From assembly GCA_012963185.1 (NCBI GenBank), contig DTWD01000427.1:1-17335 (forward strand): 17,335 bases of DNA, read 5' to 3'. The notes beneath the pieces were generated by a model. That model saw only the letters and a list, made by a program, of their open reading frames with translations, ran no database searches and was not told where the DNA came from. The DNA is from Acidobacteriota bacterium. GTDB lineage: Bacteria > Acidobacteriota > Vicinamibacteria > Vicinamibacterales > UBA8438. This document shows positions 1 through 7,443 of this stretch, piece after piece. The translations under genes were made by a program, and so were the position numbers. Numbering within the stretch: position 1 is the first letter of the stretch; each line of letters opens with the position of its first letter.

Positions 1-1180
1 CTTCCCAGTATTGACGCGCTTGCACACCAAGTTGATTGCGAAGACTTTCGTCGTTACTGAGCCGTCGCACCGCGATTTCAAGTGAGTGGTCTTCGTCAAG
101 GATATCGATAGCAACGCCAAGAGGTTTTGAGTCGACTGTGTCCATCCATGGATGCGACAGAGTCCACGTCCATGGGGTGAGGAGCATCGGTATGTCACGA
201 TTGAGAACTAGGTCAGTAGTGACGACCGGTTTGCCCATCGCAAAACAACGGATCATTGACGCTGAAGTTTCGCCAGTACTGGGCCAGCGGAGACACAAGT
301 ACACGTCTGCTGCGGCCAGGTATTGCGGCAGGTCGGCGTCGGCGACGTAGTCAGTGAACGTAACGAGATGTTCAATGCCGAGTGCACGAGCATCCGCTCT
401 GGCATCGTAGTGAGTGACGGGGTTACCAACAAGTAGAAGTCGAATCAAAGGAGTCGTTTGTTTTAATCTTTCCACCGCACGAAGAATTTGAGGTATTCGC
501 TTTTCCGGTGTCAGGCCACCGTAAGCCGCGAAGACGACATGTTTAGATGAAAACCCTAATACGTTGCGCGTCGAGTTTCGTTTACTGTCGTCGAGCGCCG
601 AGGTGGGGTCTGTGACGCCCATCCGGATGGTTGTGATGTGGGAGTTTGGATAATGGCGTTGAAGTTCTTCGGCCAGTCTAGAGTTATGCACGGAAACCGA
701 GTGCGATATCGTCATTGGAACGCCTAGCATCGGCCAAAAATATGTCAGGTTTCCGAGTAGCCCTTGTACTCCAAGTTCAGCCACGTCGGTAGGGCAGTCT
801 GAATGGCTTAACGCGAATTCTGCTCGGTAGGCGTCGTACCGCTTTTGAGACAGTAAGGACCGTGCGCGTGAGTGGTGTACGTGCCCGTCGTGCAGCACGA
901 TGCGTCCTGGGTAATGTGCAAGGTATGGCCACATGTAGTCGTGGCACGTCGCATTACCTAACTGGTAAATAACGCGCTCGTACGGTGTGCGTTTCCGTCT
1001 CCAGACAAAGTCATGAGCGTCGAAGATATTCACGGAAGGAACGACTGGCGAATGAGGCTGAACGCAGTCAGTGTAAAGATCGATTTCGTGTTCTCCTGAT
1101 AACAAGGGGAGAAGTTCCGCCGTGTAATGCGCGATGCCTGAACGTTGCGGTGGCAGCGGAGAAAAGATAGCTACACGCAT
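1..1180 (-). CDS. GT4 glycosyltransferase, 3'-truncated by window edge
   Basis: The frame is open from the ATG at 1180 to the left edge, giving 393 residues with the C-terminus missing. The N-terminus (MRVAIFSPLPPQRSGIAHYT) is a typical GT-B first strand and loop. Residues 74-103 carry a GN...H...PGRIVLHD..VHH pattern that I associate with a bacterial GT4 subfamily. Residues 216-226 (VFAAYGGLTPEKR) are the start of the donor-binding domain, and 297-320 (LRWPSTGETSASMIRCFAMG...) form the nucleotide-sugar site. E304 is the first Glu of the EX7E motif; position 312 is Cys rather than the second Glu, as I recall for this subfamily. It lies 13 bases after the deoxyhypusine-synthase-like gene and is probably last in that operon as far as the window shows. 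The acceptor and sugar cannot be read from sequence. The family call is strong. Confidence 0.9.
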   Translation of the reverse strand, partial: MRVAIFSPLPPQRSGIAHYTAELLPLLSGEHEIDLYTDCVQPHSPVVPSVNIFDAHDFVWRRKRTPYERVIYQLGNATCHDYMWPYLAHYPGRIVLHDGHVHHSRARSLLSQKRYDAYRAEFALSHSDCPTDVAELGVQGLLGNLTYFWPMLGVPMTISHSVSVHNSRLAEELQRHYPNSHITTIRMGVTDPTSALDDSKRNSTRNVLGFSSKHVVFAAYGGLTPEKRIPQILRAVERLKQTTPLIRLLLVGNPVTHYDARADARALGIEHLVTFTDYVADADLPQYLAAADVYLCLRWPSTGETSASMIRCFAMGKPVVTTDLVLNRDIPMLLTPWTWTLSHPWMDTVDSKPLGVAIDILDEDHSLEIAVRRLSNDESLRNQLGVQARQYWE

Positions 1181-1193
1181 ACAGTGTTCTTGG

Positions 1194-2144
1194 TTAGTTC
1201 AACCGTTTCCGAACCAGTGCATAGAGCAGCGGAAACATGACTTCATGATGACCGGTTATTCGATAGCCGCGTCCGTCCGGCTGAGTTGGTCTGTCGACGA
1301 CGTTTTGTGATGGTCGGTAGTGTTGCAACATGTCAAAGTTCGCTGTCACGATTTTGTGCGGCGTACCAGTTATGTTACGTGCAATATTGATTGCTTTCAG
1401 AAATACCTCGGGTAGAGTGACGGCAGAACCAAGATTGATATAAAGACCGCCATCGTCTAAGTGCGTTACAAGTTGTCCGAGTACGAGAAAATCACGCATT
1501 GCAGCAAGCCCAAGGGAAGCGCCATCACTGCCGGGGTGCATATGGGCTGTGTCCGCTCCGATGGTTACATGGAGTGTTGTCGGCACTGCGCAGTTGTAGC
1601 AGGTCGCGAGGATACTCGGTCCCACGTTGTCGGGTGCTATTGACAATAAGCAACCGACGGCTTGTCCGAGACCGTAATTTTCACGTTGCGCAAATTCAAC
1701 GGCTTTCCAGTAGGCGACAGCGGTATCGGAGGCCATTCCAAAGCGACCTTCTGGAAGACCGTCTTTAACTTCTTCTGAGGTATGTCCGTGAATCGCCATT
1801 TCCCAATCATGAAGAGCAACAGCGCCCGTTCCCGCGAGGCCATTGATATAACCCCTTTCGATCAGGTCGACAATTAGACGACTCAATCCGACCTTAATTG
1901 GATGCGCTCCCATTCCGAGAATGACGGCCCGGTCACGTTGAATTGCCGAGGCCCAGGCATCTGCCACGGCTGTCAGGTCTGCTCCTTTTAGGACAGGTGG
2001 AATCAGGGTATCGATTGATACGCCATCGGCCGAATAGTTAGCTGGGTCCGCGAGCATTGCATGCGTGACCTTGCTCGGTCGGTGTTCGAGTGGCGTCGTT
2101 GTGGCCAGAGAGAGATCAAGCGCAGGGTAAGCAGGTTTATTCAC
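1194..2144 (-). CDS. Deoxyhypusine synthase-like conserved protein of an LPS-type cluster
   Basis: 316 residues, close to the usual length of the deoxyhypusine synthase (DHS) superfamily. Seen: VILGMGAHPIKVGLS (74-88), GLAGTGAVALHDWEMA (102-117), IGADTAHMHP (195-204), DGASLG (207-212), LYINLGSAVTLPEVFLKA (234-251), TANFDMLQHYRP (267-278), GHHEVMFPLL (298-307). The V.LG....K.GL...I..L pattern, the YIN strand and the final FPLL segment resemble true DHS, an NAD-dependent spermidine-using enzyme that modifies eIF5A. Bacteria have no eIF5A hypusination, so the substrate here is unknown. K250 (LPEVFLKA) might occupy the place of the DHS active-site lysine, but the local spacing differs and I cannot confirm it. 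The GTG start at 2144 overlaps the end of hldE by 8 bases, so the two are probably translated together. I recall similar proteins beside hldE/rfaE-type genes, which suggests a role in nucleotide-sugar or glycan chemistry, but this is inference. Confidence 0.6.
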   Translation of the reverse strand: MNKPAYPALDLSLATTTPLEHRPSKVTHAMLADPANYSADGVSIDTLIPPVLKGADLTAVADAWASAIQRDRAVILGMGAHPIKVGLSRLIVDLIERGYINGLAGTGAVALHDWEMAIHGHTSEEVKDGLPEGRFGMASDTAVAYWKAVEFAQRENYGLGQAVGCLLSIAPDNVGPSILATCYNCAVPTTLHVTIGADTAHMHPGSDGASLGLAAMRDFLVLGQLVTHLDDGGLYINLGSAVTLPEVFLKAINIARNITGTPHKIVTANFDMLQHYRPSQNVVDRPTQPDGRGYRITGHHEVMFPLLYALVRKRLN

Positions 2145-3597
2145 GGTTTGTTCTTGTCTTTTGAATACTTTCGACGAGTCCGGTAGTCGAGAAGCCAGGC
2201 AGCAGAGGAATTAGTTCTACGCGTCCTCCTCGTCGTTCGACGACATTTCGCCCTACCACGTCTGAGATGCTATAGTCTGCGCCCTTTACGAGTATGTCGG
2301 GTTTGACCGATGTGATCACACGCAAAGGCGTGCGTTCCGAAAAAACAGTGACATAGTCCACGCAACTTAATGCGGCGAGCAATTCTGCCCGTTCGTCCTC
2401 TCCGATGAGTGGGCGACCATGACCTTTAAGCCCTTTTATGGAGCGGTCACTATTTATACCCACGACCAGAAGGTCGCCGAGCGCTCGCGCCCGCTGCAGT
2501 AGGTGTAAGTGTCCTGTATGCAGGACATCAAAACAACCATTTGTAAAGACAACACGAGAGCCAGATTCCCGAACTTTCCCCAATTGATTGACCAGGGTTG
2601 AACGGGAAAGAATTTTTGATCCAGAAGGAGCGAGTGCGCCATGCATCACGCGATCAAGTGCGTCTCGATCAATAGTGCTAGTACCGACTACGCCGACGAC
2701 AAGGCCTGCGGCAATGTTGGCACGACGTGCTGCCTCGGCCAATGGAGTTTCTCGAAATGCCTCAATGCCCATAACGGCAGTGACGGTATCCCCTGCACCG
2801 GTCACGTCAAATACTTCGTGCGTTCGAAACGCAGGAATGTGAGAGTGTGTCACGTTACCAGTGGTGTAATCGAATAAGTCCATGCCGTTTTGTCCACGGG
2901 TTATCAGTACAGCTTTCGCCCCGGTGAGTTTTTGTACCTCTTGCGCTCGAGATGGGAGATTATGAGACGGTCTGTCTATAGATGTCCCACCTGTTGCTTC
3001 GATGATCTCTCGTTCATTTGGGGTGAGAATGTCGGTGCCTCGATATCGGACAAAGTTTCGGTCTTTTGGATCAACTAGCACGACCCCGCGATCTTTTACT
3101 GGCCGAGCGCGTAGCACTAGATCGAGTACGGCCTCGGTCAGTACACCTTTGGCGTAATCCGAACAGATGATGCCGCATGTCTGACGACGTGCCCGACGAA
3201 TGCGCTGTAAAAGTAAACGTTCGTCTTGTTTTCCGATAGGATTTCGATCTTCTCGGTCAACACGCAGCAGCTGCTGGCCTCGAGCGATGATTCGAAGTTT
3301 TTGCGTCGTAGGCCTGGTTTCCGAGATGACGATTGCGGTCGTGTCTATCCCGTGCCGAGAAAGCTCTCGACGGAGCCATCGACCGTCTTCATCCCGTCCG
3401 ACTAAACCGGCTAACTTTACGTCGTATCCTAGGGAAGCGAGGTTCAGGGCAACATTAGCTGCTCCTCCCGCTCGGTTTGCTTCCCGGCCCCATTCGAGTA
3501 CTTGCACCGGTGCTTCGGGCGATACTCGGGAGACGTCACCCCATACATAGTGATCGCAGATGAGATCACCGATAACAAGAACAGGTTGAGTAGTCAT
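2137..3597 (-). CDS. hldE: Bifunctional heptose-7-phosphate kinase / heptose-1-phosphate adenylyltransferase
   Basis: 486 residues, matching the usual length of about 475-480 for HldE (RfaE). The N-terminal half is a PfkB/ribokinase domain: SPEAPVQV (26-33), RAGGAANVALNLASLG (42-57), SDYAKG (146-151), VDPKDRNF (175-182), LTPNE (191-195), and DVTGAGD (264-270) with the catalytic Asp at 270. The C-terminal half is a cytidylyltransferase-like domain: FTNGCFDVLHTGH (351-363, HxGH at 360-363), GINSDRSIKGLKG (380-392), GRPLIGEDER (394-403), KPDILVKGADY (432-442). Both halves look intact. The enzyme phosphorylates D-glycero-beta-D-manno-heptose 7-phosphate at C1 and, after a phosphatase step, adds AMP to give ADP-heptose in the cytoplasm. 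GmhA, GmhB and HldD are not in the window. The start overlaps a possible small frame by 4 bases (ATGA), and the end overlaps the DHS-like gene. The GT9 gene on the right is the likely user of its product. Confidence 0.95.
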   Translation of the reverse strand: MTTQPVLVIGDLICDHYVWGDVSRVSPEAPVQVLEWGREANRAGGAANVALNLASLGYDVKLAGLVGRDEDGRWLRRELSRHGIDTTAIVISETRPTTQKLRIIARGQQLLRVDREDRNPIGKQDERLLLQRIRRARRQTCGIICSDYAKGVLTEAVLDLVLRARPVKDRGVVLVDPKDRNFVRYRGTDILTPNEREIIEATGGTSIDRPSHNLPSRAQEVQKLTGAKAVLITRGQNGMDLFDYTTGNVTHSHIPAFRTHEVFDVTGAGDTVTAVMGIEAFRETPLAEAARRANIAAGLVVGVVGTSTIDRDALDRVMHGALAPSGSKILSRSTLVNQLGKVRESGSRVVFTNGCFDVLHTGHLHLLQRARALGDLLVVGINSDRSIKGLKGHGRPLIGEDERAELLAALSCVDYVTVFSERTPLRVITSVKPDILVKGADYSISDVVGRNVVERRGGRVELIPLLPGFSTTGLVESIQKTRTNRE

Positions 3598-3743
3598 TCG
3601 CGGTATCTATTGTACCGGTCTGCCTGTGGTGAGAGGCCTGGCACTGTTTTTACCGACATATATGGATCAAATTTACCTGTCAGACCAACTAGACGTCTGG
3701 ATATTGGCGGCTGTCGCCGAGAATGGCGGTATGGGGCGTCCAA
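3594..3743 (-). CDS. Possible small ORF translationally coupled to hldE (uncertain)
   Basis: Between the methyltransferase and hldE lies a frame with no stop that ends in TGA overlapping the hldE ATG (ATGA, 4 bases), the coupling geometry used elsewhere in this locus. From a TTG at 3743 it would encode 49 residues, with a segment RRLVGLTGKFDPYM and the tail SPQADRYNRYRE. From the only ATG (3659) it would encode 21 residues. The open frame continues upstream into the 3' end of the methyltransferase without an ATG, GTG or TTG that I could find. No convincing ribosome binding site precedes either start. It could be a true small peptide, the remnant tail of a lost gene, or chance. I do not recognise the sequence and assign no function. 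Confidence 0.2.
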   Translation of the reverse strand: MDAPYRHSRRQPPISRRLVGLTGKFDPYMSVKTVPGLSPQADRYNRYRE

Positions 3744-3772
3744 CTTAGTGTTTTGTAAAGAAGGCAGAGTGG

Positions 3773-4609
3773 CTAGGTGGCAAGCACGTATTCCATATTG
3801 GTTATAAGGATGTCTCTCATTAACGGCATGTCGGGCAATAAGCCGGTAATTGTTTGTGGAAACAAGCGCTTGGCGAATCTACTGACATAGAGATCTTCCT
3901 GGACTAGTCGGAAGCCGGCATCCGCGATGGCGCGTCTGAGGTTGCTGACTGTCACGTGATAAAGCAAGTCGTCATCTTTAATCTCGCCACGTCGGGCCAT
4001 GGTAAGAAATGATGATCCGTCAGGGGGAGCTTCAAGCCATGTTGGGTGGTGAGTCGCAATCCAACGGGACGCTGAAAATGCTGCGCGCCTACCGATTACC
4101 AAATGTAGCGGAATGGGTATTTTCAACCGCGGAAGATGTGAACCGTGTGGTGAAAGATACGGTGCCGTTTGAAGGAACATGCGTCCATTGGATCGCATCA
4201 CACGTCGGGCCTCACGCAGATAGCCTTCGTAGTCACTTACGTGTTCGATTACTGCGTGAGACAGGACGGTATCAAATGTCCGATTCGGAAATGGCAGATT
4301 TGATCCATTAGCTTGTACGAAGGTGATGTTTCGTGTGTTAAGTTCCGCTGCCAGCCGTGTTCCTGCATTACTGAATCGCTCGCTTAGGTCGATTCCCACG
4401 ACATGGTCAGTCTCTTCTGCGACAGAGACGCACATGCCACCACCACCACAGCCATCGTCAAGTACTTGCCCGAGGTTTGTGATACCGGCACGTTCAAGGT
4501 AGCGTAGAAGTTTCGCGCTTCGCCAGTACTCGAATAAGGCGTAGTGATATTCGGAACGAAAACGAACGGCTGCGTGACGGGCTATGGCTTCTTCGTCGAC
4601 TACTCTCAC
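3773..4609 (-). CDS. Class I SAM-dependent methyltransferase
   Basis: 278 residues with a Methyltransf_11/25-type Rossmann core. The SAM-binding motif I is VLDDGCGGGG (49-58), the acidic end of strand 2 is VGIDLS (71-76), and motif IV is FDTVLSHAVIEHV (112-124), which is followed by a typical REARRVMRSNGRMFLQTAP stretch. The C-terminal 120 residues (with HHPTWLEAPPDGSSF around 187-201) are a cap that probably sets substrate choice. The start is GTG at 4609, preceded by AGGAG at 4619-4623 with a 9-base spacer, the clearest ribosome binding site on this strand. It follows the flippase by 77 bases. Its place in a glycan cluster suggests O-methylation of a sugar or of a chain end, but lipid or small-molecule substrates are possible. 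Confidence 0.85.
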   Translation of the reverse strand: MRVVDEEAIARHAAVRFRSEYHYALFEYWRSAKLLRYLERAGITNLGQVLDDGCGGGGMCVSVAEETDHVVGIDLSERFSNAGTRLAAELNTRNITFVQANGSNLPFPNRTFDTVLSHAVIEHVSDYEGYLREARRVMRSNGRMFLQTAPYLSPHGSHLPRLKIPIPLHLVIGRRAAFSASRWIATHHPTWLEAPPDGSSFLTMARRGEIKDDDLLYHVTVSNLRRAIADAGFRLVQEDLYVSRFAKRLFPQTITGLLPDMPLMRDILITNMEYVLAT

Positions 4610-4619
4610 CGGTGGCTAC

Positions 4620-4642
4620 TCCTGTTTGAAGAACGAACAGGA
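4620..4642 (-). promoter_or_regulatory. Hairpin covering the methyltransferase ribosome binding site
   Basis: Two 7-base arms, TCCTGTT at 4636-4642 and AACAGGA at 4620-4626 read on the minus strand, pair perfectly around a 9-base loop. The proximal arm contains the AGGA of the AGGAG site (4619-4623) that serves the GTG at 4609. If folded in the mRNA it would hide the binding site, so it could reduce or regulate methyltransferase translation relative to the upstream flippase. A 7-bp stem can arise by chance, and no ligand-binding architecture is visible. Confidence 0.3.
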
Positions 4643-4651
4643 TAATTGTTT

Positions 4652-4664
4652 TGCCGAAACGGCA
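4652..4664. repeat. Short hairpin TGCCG-AAA-CGGCA between flippase and methyltransferase
   Basis: A 5-bp perfect stem with a 3-base loop lies in the 77-base gap downstream of the flippase stop. Read on the minus strand it is followed by AAAACAATT, not by a T run, so it is not a convincing terminator for the flippase transcript. It could be a weak pause or mRNA end-stabilising element, or chance. Confidence 0.25.
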
Positions 4665-4686
4665 TTATATTTGCGGTCTGTTTCAT

Positions 4687-6222
4687 TTATATAGTGTGGT
4701 TGTCGTCTGTGTGCTTGGAAAAGGTTGACAATAAGAGGGAACGGACCTGTTGAATCGTTGTTTTATCAAAGACACGTATAAAGAGTAGACCGGTTGGGAA
4801 ACACGCGACGACCGCACACCTTATTACCAGGTCCATTAGCAGAGAAACCTCAGTGGCCATACCGAGGGCCAAGTACAGCACAATACCGAGTCCAGCGACT
4901 CGAGAGAGTCTGTTGATTTCATAAGGGATCCGATAGTGTTTTTGCGCAATGACGAGAAAGGTGGACGTGAGTACGCATTGGCCGATAACCACAGACAGAC
5001 CGGCACCGAGCATGCCAAGTTTAGGGATGAGTATTAAGTGACCAATTACTGTGATTACGGCAGAAACCAGTGTGATCATTGGCAAGCTTCGAGACTGTTT
5101 CGCGATATTCAGCGACGTGATCGCAAAGATGGTGATTGCCTGAATGGTGACACCGAAGGCGAGAAGCGGCACGATATTTGCCGCGTCATGGAATGTGGGC
5201 GGGGTTAGAACACGTACAAGTGGTTCGGCAAATACAGCGAGGCCGAGGGTCGAGAAAACTAGAACACTGAATGCGACGGTTGCCAGGCGCGAAAAGAGTT
5301 GCGGAGCATCAGTGCGTTCCATTACCTCGTACGAAAAGGGTGTCCAAGCCCGCTGAAAGGCAACTGGATAGAACTTCAGCACATTGGCGACGCTACTGCC
5401 CAGTTGATACAACCCAACGTCACGTAGCGGGAGAAACACCCGTAGAAAAAATCGGTCGGACATTGCCATGATTTGGTGCATTAGTGCATAGGGAACTCGT
5501 GGGAGTCCGTATGCGAGCATGTCTCGTATCAGTATCCAAGAAAAACGCCATGCTAGGAGTGGTTTCACCACACGAGATAACGCCAGTAGAAGCAGCGTCG
5601 ATACGAGGAGGTCGGCAAGCATGATGCCGATAATGCCGAGACGGAGACTGACCACCAAAACCAGTCGTGCGACAACGGTTCCGAGTGCTCTTGCAAATGT
5701 CCACGTCGCAAATTGTTTAGGTCGGTTCTGAATGCGAAGAAAGTTGAATGGGAGGAAGAAAAATGCGGCAACTGCACTGTTCGCGGCAAGTACCATCACT
5801 GCAGTGCTGTAGACGTGTGACCCGAGCAAGAGCATGCTGATCGTGTCAGATCCGGCAAGTAATACCAGTAGAAGGACAGCGTTGGTTGTAAAAAGAAAAA
5901 GTATTGTTGAGCCAGTTAACGCGCGACGCGTATCTTCGCTGTCGCAATCGTAGTAGAAGCGTAAGAAGCCTTCGTCGAGTCCCCATTGTGTGAAGGGCCG
6001 AAGAAATGCTTCGAGAAGGAGCAAGAGCGCGAGGGCCCCGAATTCGTCTGGCGTGAGTACACGCGTGTAGACCGGAACTAGTAGGACATTGATTATGAGG
6101 ATGGCGACGTCAGCCGAGCCGTAGACAATTAGGTGTCCAAAAACTCGACGGACGTTGTCAAACACGGCGCAATAATAACGGATTAAAGTGATTTGACTCG
6201 GTTGTGGATTACCATGACCCAC
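4687..6222 (-). CDS. Polysaccharide flippase, Wzx-like (RfbX/MATE-type transporter)
   Basis: 511 residues, very hydrophobic throughout, with about 12-14 membrane segments: the first pair at about 28-50 and 60-76, then for example 105-123, 140-162, 185-218, 312-334, 349-372, 382-400, 405-427, 441-458 and 464-482. The segment from SDRFFLRVFLPLRDVGLYQL (255-274) through VLKFYPVAFQRAWTPF (281-296) is the characteristic middle of Polysacc_synt flippases. The protein would carry a lipid-linked oligosaccharide from the cytoplasmic to the periplasmic face of the inner membrane. The longest frame starts at GTG 6222, only one base from the start of the divergent gene. A GTG at 6165, 19 codons downstream and still before the first membrane segment, is a reasonable alternative. 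Neither has a clear ribosome binding site. It is the first gene of the minus-strand block, so promoters for both directions must lie around 6165-6265. Confidence 0.88.
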   Translation of the reverse strand: MGHGNPQPSQITLIRYYCAVFDNVRRVFGHLIVYGSADVAILIINVLLVPVYTRVLTPDEFGALALLLLLEAFLRPFTQWGLDEGFLRFYYDCDSEDTRRALTGSTILFLFTTNAVLLLVLLAGSDTISMLLLGSHVYSTAVMVLAANSAVAAFFFLPFNFLRIQNRPKQFATWTFARALGTVVARLVLVVSLRLGIIGIMLADLLVSTLLLLALSRVVKPLLAWRFSWILIRDMLAYGLPRVPYALMHQIMAMSDRFFLRVFLPLRDVGLYQLGSSVANVLKFYPVAFQRAWTPFSYEVMERTDAPQLFSRLATVAFSVLVFSTLGLAVFAEPLVRVLTPPTFHDAANIVPLLAFGVTIQAITIFAITSLNIAKQSRSLPMITLVSAVITVIGHLILIPKLGMLGAGLSVVIGQCVLTSTFLVIAQKHYRIPYEINRLSRVAGLGIVLYLALGMATEVSLLMDLVIRCAVVACFPTGLLFIRVFDKTTIQQVRSLLLSTFSKHTDDNHTI

Positions 6223-6223
6223 G

Positions 6224-7426
6224 ATGTCGGTAAATGGAGCCTTGAAGCCTCCGTTTCGTATCCTGATGGTGACGCCTCATCTTCCACCTGAGTGGGCGGC
6301 CAATGCCATACTTCCGATTCAACTCGGGTCTGTCCTGAATTCATTTGGCGCAGAGTGTCGGTTTCTCGCACATTCTTCACAGGGTCAACGTGGTGTTCTG
6401 GCGAATGCTCACTACGCTCCTCGGCGTGGTCGAGGACGTTGGTCTCGGATGAAAATAGGTGCGGTGATAGCGGCTATTCGGATCGCGATATGCGCGTTAC
6501 CTCTGATCAAATCGAGCGATGTAATTCATCTTCACGGAAACGGCTTAATTGTTGAGATTGCGGATTGGCTTGCGACTCGATTTCGTAAACCAACTGTTCT
6601 TACCTTGTACGGCACGGATGTGTGGCACCATGATGTAACGCGTCATCGACGATTCGGTGCAGTGGTGCGTAACGCCAAGTCGCGTGTTTTTTACAGTGAG
6701 GCTTTGCGTGAATTCGCAGATAGTCTCGAGCTTGCACCTGACCCGTCTGAGGTGATTTATGCACCGGTTGCATCAACATTTAAAGCCTTCGGGATGGATC
6801 GTCGCGCTGTATTTCGCAGAGAACTTGGCCTCGATCGATCAGCGGTGTTGTTGACAGTGAAGCGACTTCACCCGGTGGCCGGACACGAAGATTTGCTTCG
6901 GGCGATGCCGACTATCTGTGCAGTTCACAAAAATGTTCGTCTTCTTGTTGTCGGAGAGGGTGAATCTCGTGCTGCACTCGAAGCGCTGACAAGAGAGCTG
7001 GAACTGACCGACCATGTACAGTTTCTTGGCGGTATAAGTAATGAAGATTTATACCGCTACTATGCTTCGGCAGACCTATTTGTTTTGCCGTCTCGCCTTG
7101 AATCGTGGGGTACCGTGATGCTTGAAGCGCTGGCTTGTGGGACACCAGTAGTTACGACGAAAACTGCAGGGGGAAAAGAGATTTCAAACCTATTTCCGGA
7201 GGATGTGAGGGTGACGGCTGTTGATAGTCCTGATGATTTAGCGACGGCCGTAAGACTAGAGCTAGAAGCGCATCGGCGGGTCAGTCAAGATGTGCAGACT
7301 CGATTACAGGCGCGTTTTAGCATTGAGGCCTGTGCTCGCAACTACCATGCCATTTATCGTCAAGTCATTTCAGAAAGAGCTGACAGGGACTTGTTACGGT
7401 CTATTGGCATTTCTGGAGAATCGTAA
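6224..7426 (+). CDS. GT4 family glycosyltransferase
   Basis: 400 residues with a GT-B fold. The N-terminal strand FRILMVTPHLPPEW sits at 11-24 and is followed by LYGTDVWHHD (128-137), a position that often lines the acceptor/donor cleft. The C-terminal Glycos_transf_1 domain begins near TVKRLHPVAGHEDLLRA (211-227), and the EX7E pair is E293 and E301 within SRLESWGTVMLEALACGTPV. It would transfer an activated sugar with retention of configuration in the cytoplasm. The ATG at 6224 gives 14 residues before the usual family start; ATG 6266 (MVTPHLPP) is a strong alternative and would leave room for a divergent promoter. Neither has a clear ribosome binding site. The last codons and stop lie inside an 18-bp inverted repeat. 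Sugar specificity is unknown. Confidence 0.9.
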   Translation: MSVNGALKPPFRILMVTPHLPPEWAANAILPIQLGSVLNSFGAECRFLAHSSQGQRGVLANAHYAPRRGRGRWSRMKIGAVIAAIRIAICALPLIKSSDVIHLHGNGLIVEIADWLATRFRKPTVLTLYGTDVWHHDVTRHRRFGAVVRNAKSRVFYSEALREFADSLELAPDPSEVIYAPVASTFKAFGMDRRAVFRRELGLDRSAVLLTVKRLHPVAGHEDLLRAMPTICAVHKNVRLLVVGEGESRAALEALTRELELTDHVQFLGGISNEDLYRYYASADLFVLPSRLESWGTVMLEALACGTPVVTTKTAGGKEISNLFPEDVRVTAVDSPDDLATAVRLELEAHRRVSQDVQTRLQARFSIEACARNYHAIYRQVISERADRDLLRSIGISGES

Positions 7427-7443
7427 AATGCCAATAGACCGTA
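7395..7443. repeat. 18-bp perfect inverted repeat spanning a stop codon
   Basis: TACGGTCTATTGGCATTT at 7395-7412 is repeated in inverted form at 7426-7443 (AAATGCCAATAGACCGTA) with a 13-base spacer, and no mismatch occurs in 18 pairs. The left arm encodes the last residues of the GT4 protein. The spacer plus the first base of the right arm contain its TAA (7424-7426). No run of T follows on either strand, so it is not a standard intrinsic terminator. It could act as an mRNA 3' stabiliser, a transcription pause or attenuator between this gene and the GT-C gene, or be a scar of an inverted duplication. The repeat itself is certain; its role is inference. Confidence 0.85.

Noticed and set aside
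36..350. 104-residue plus-strand frame at the left edge
   Set aside because: Opposite strand carries the open GT4 frame with clear family motifs; this frame is Ser/Arg-rich shadow sequence.
6193..6222. TTGACT as a -35 box for the plus-strand operon
   Set aside because: The sequence 16-18 bases downstream (GACCCA region) is not a credible -10 box.
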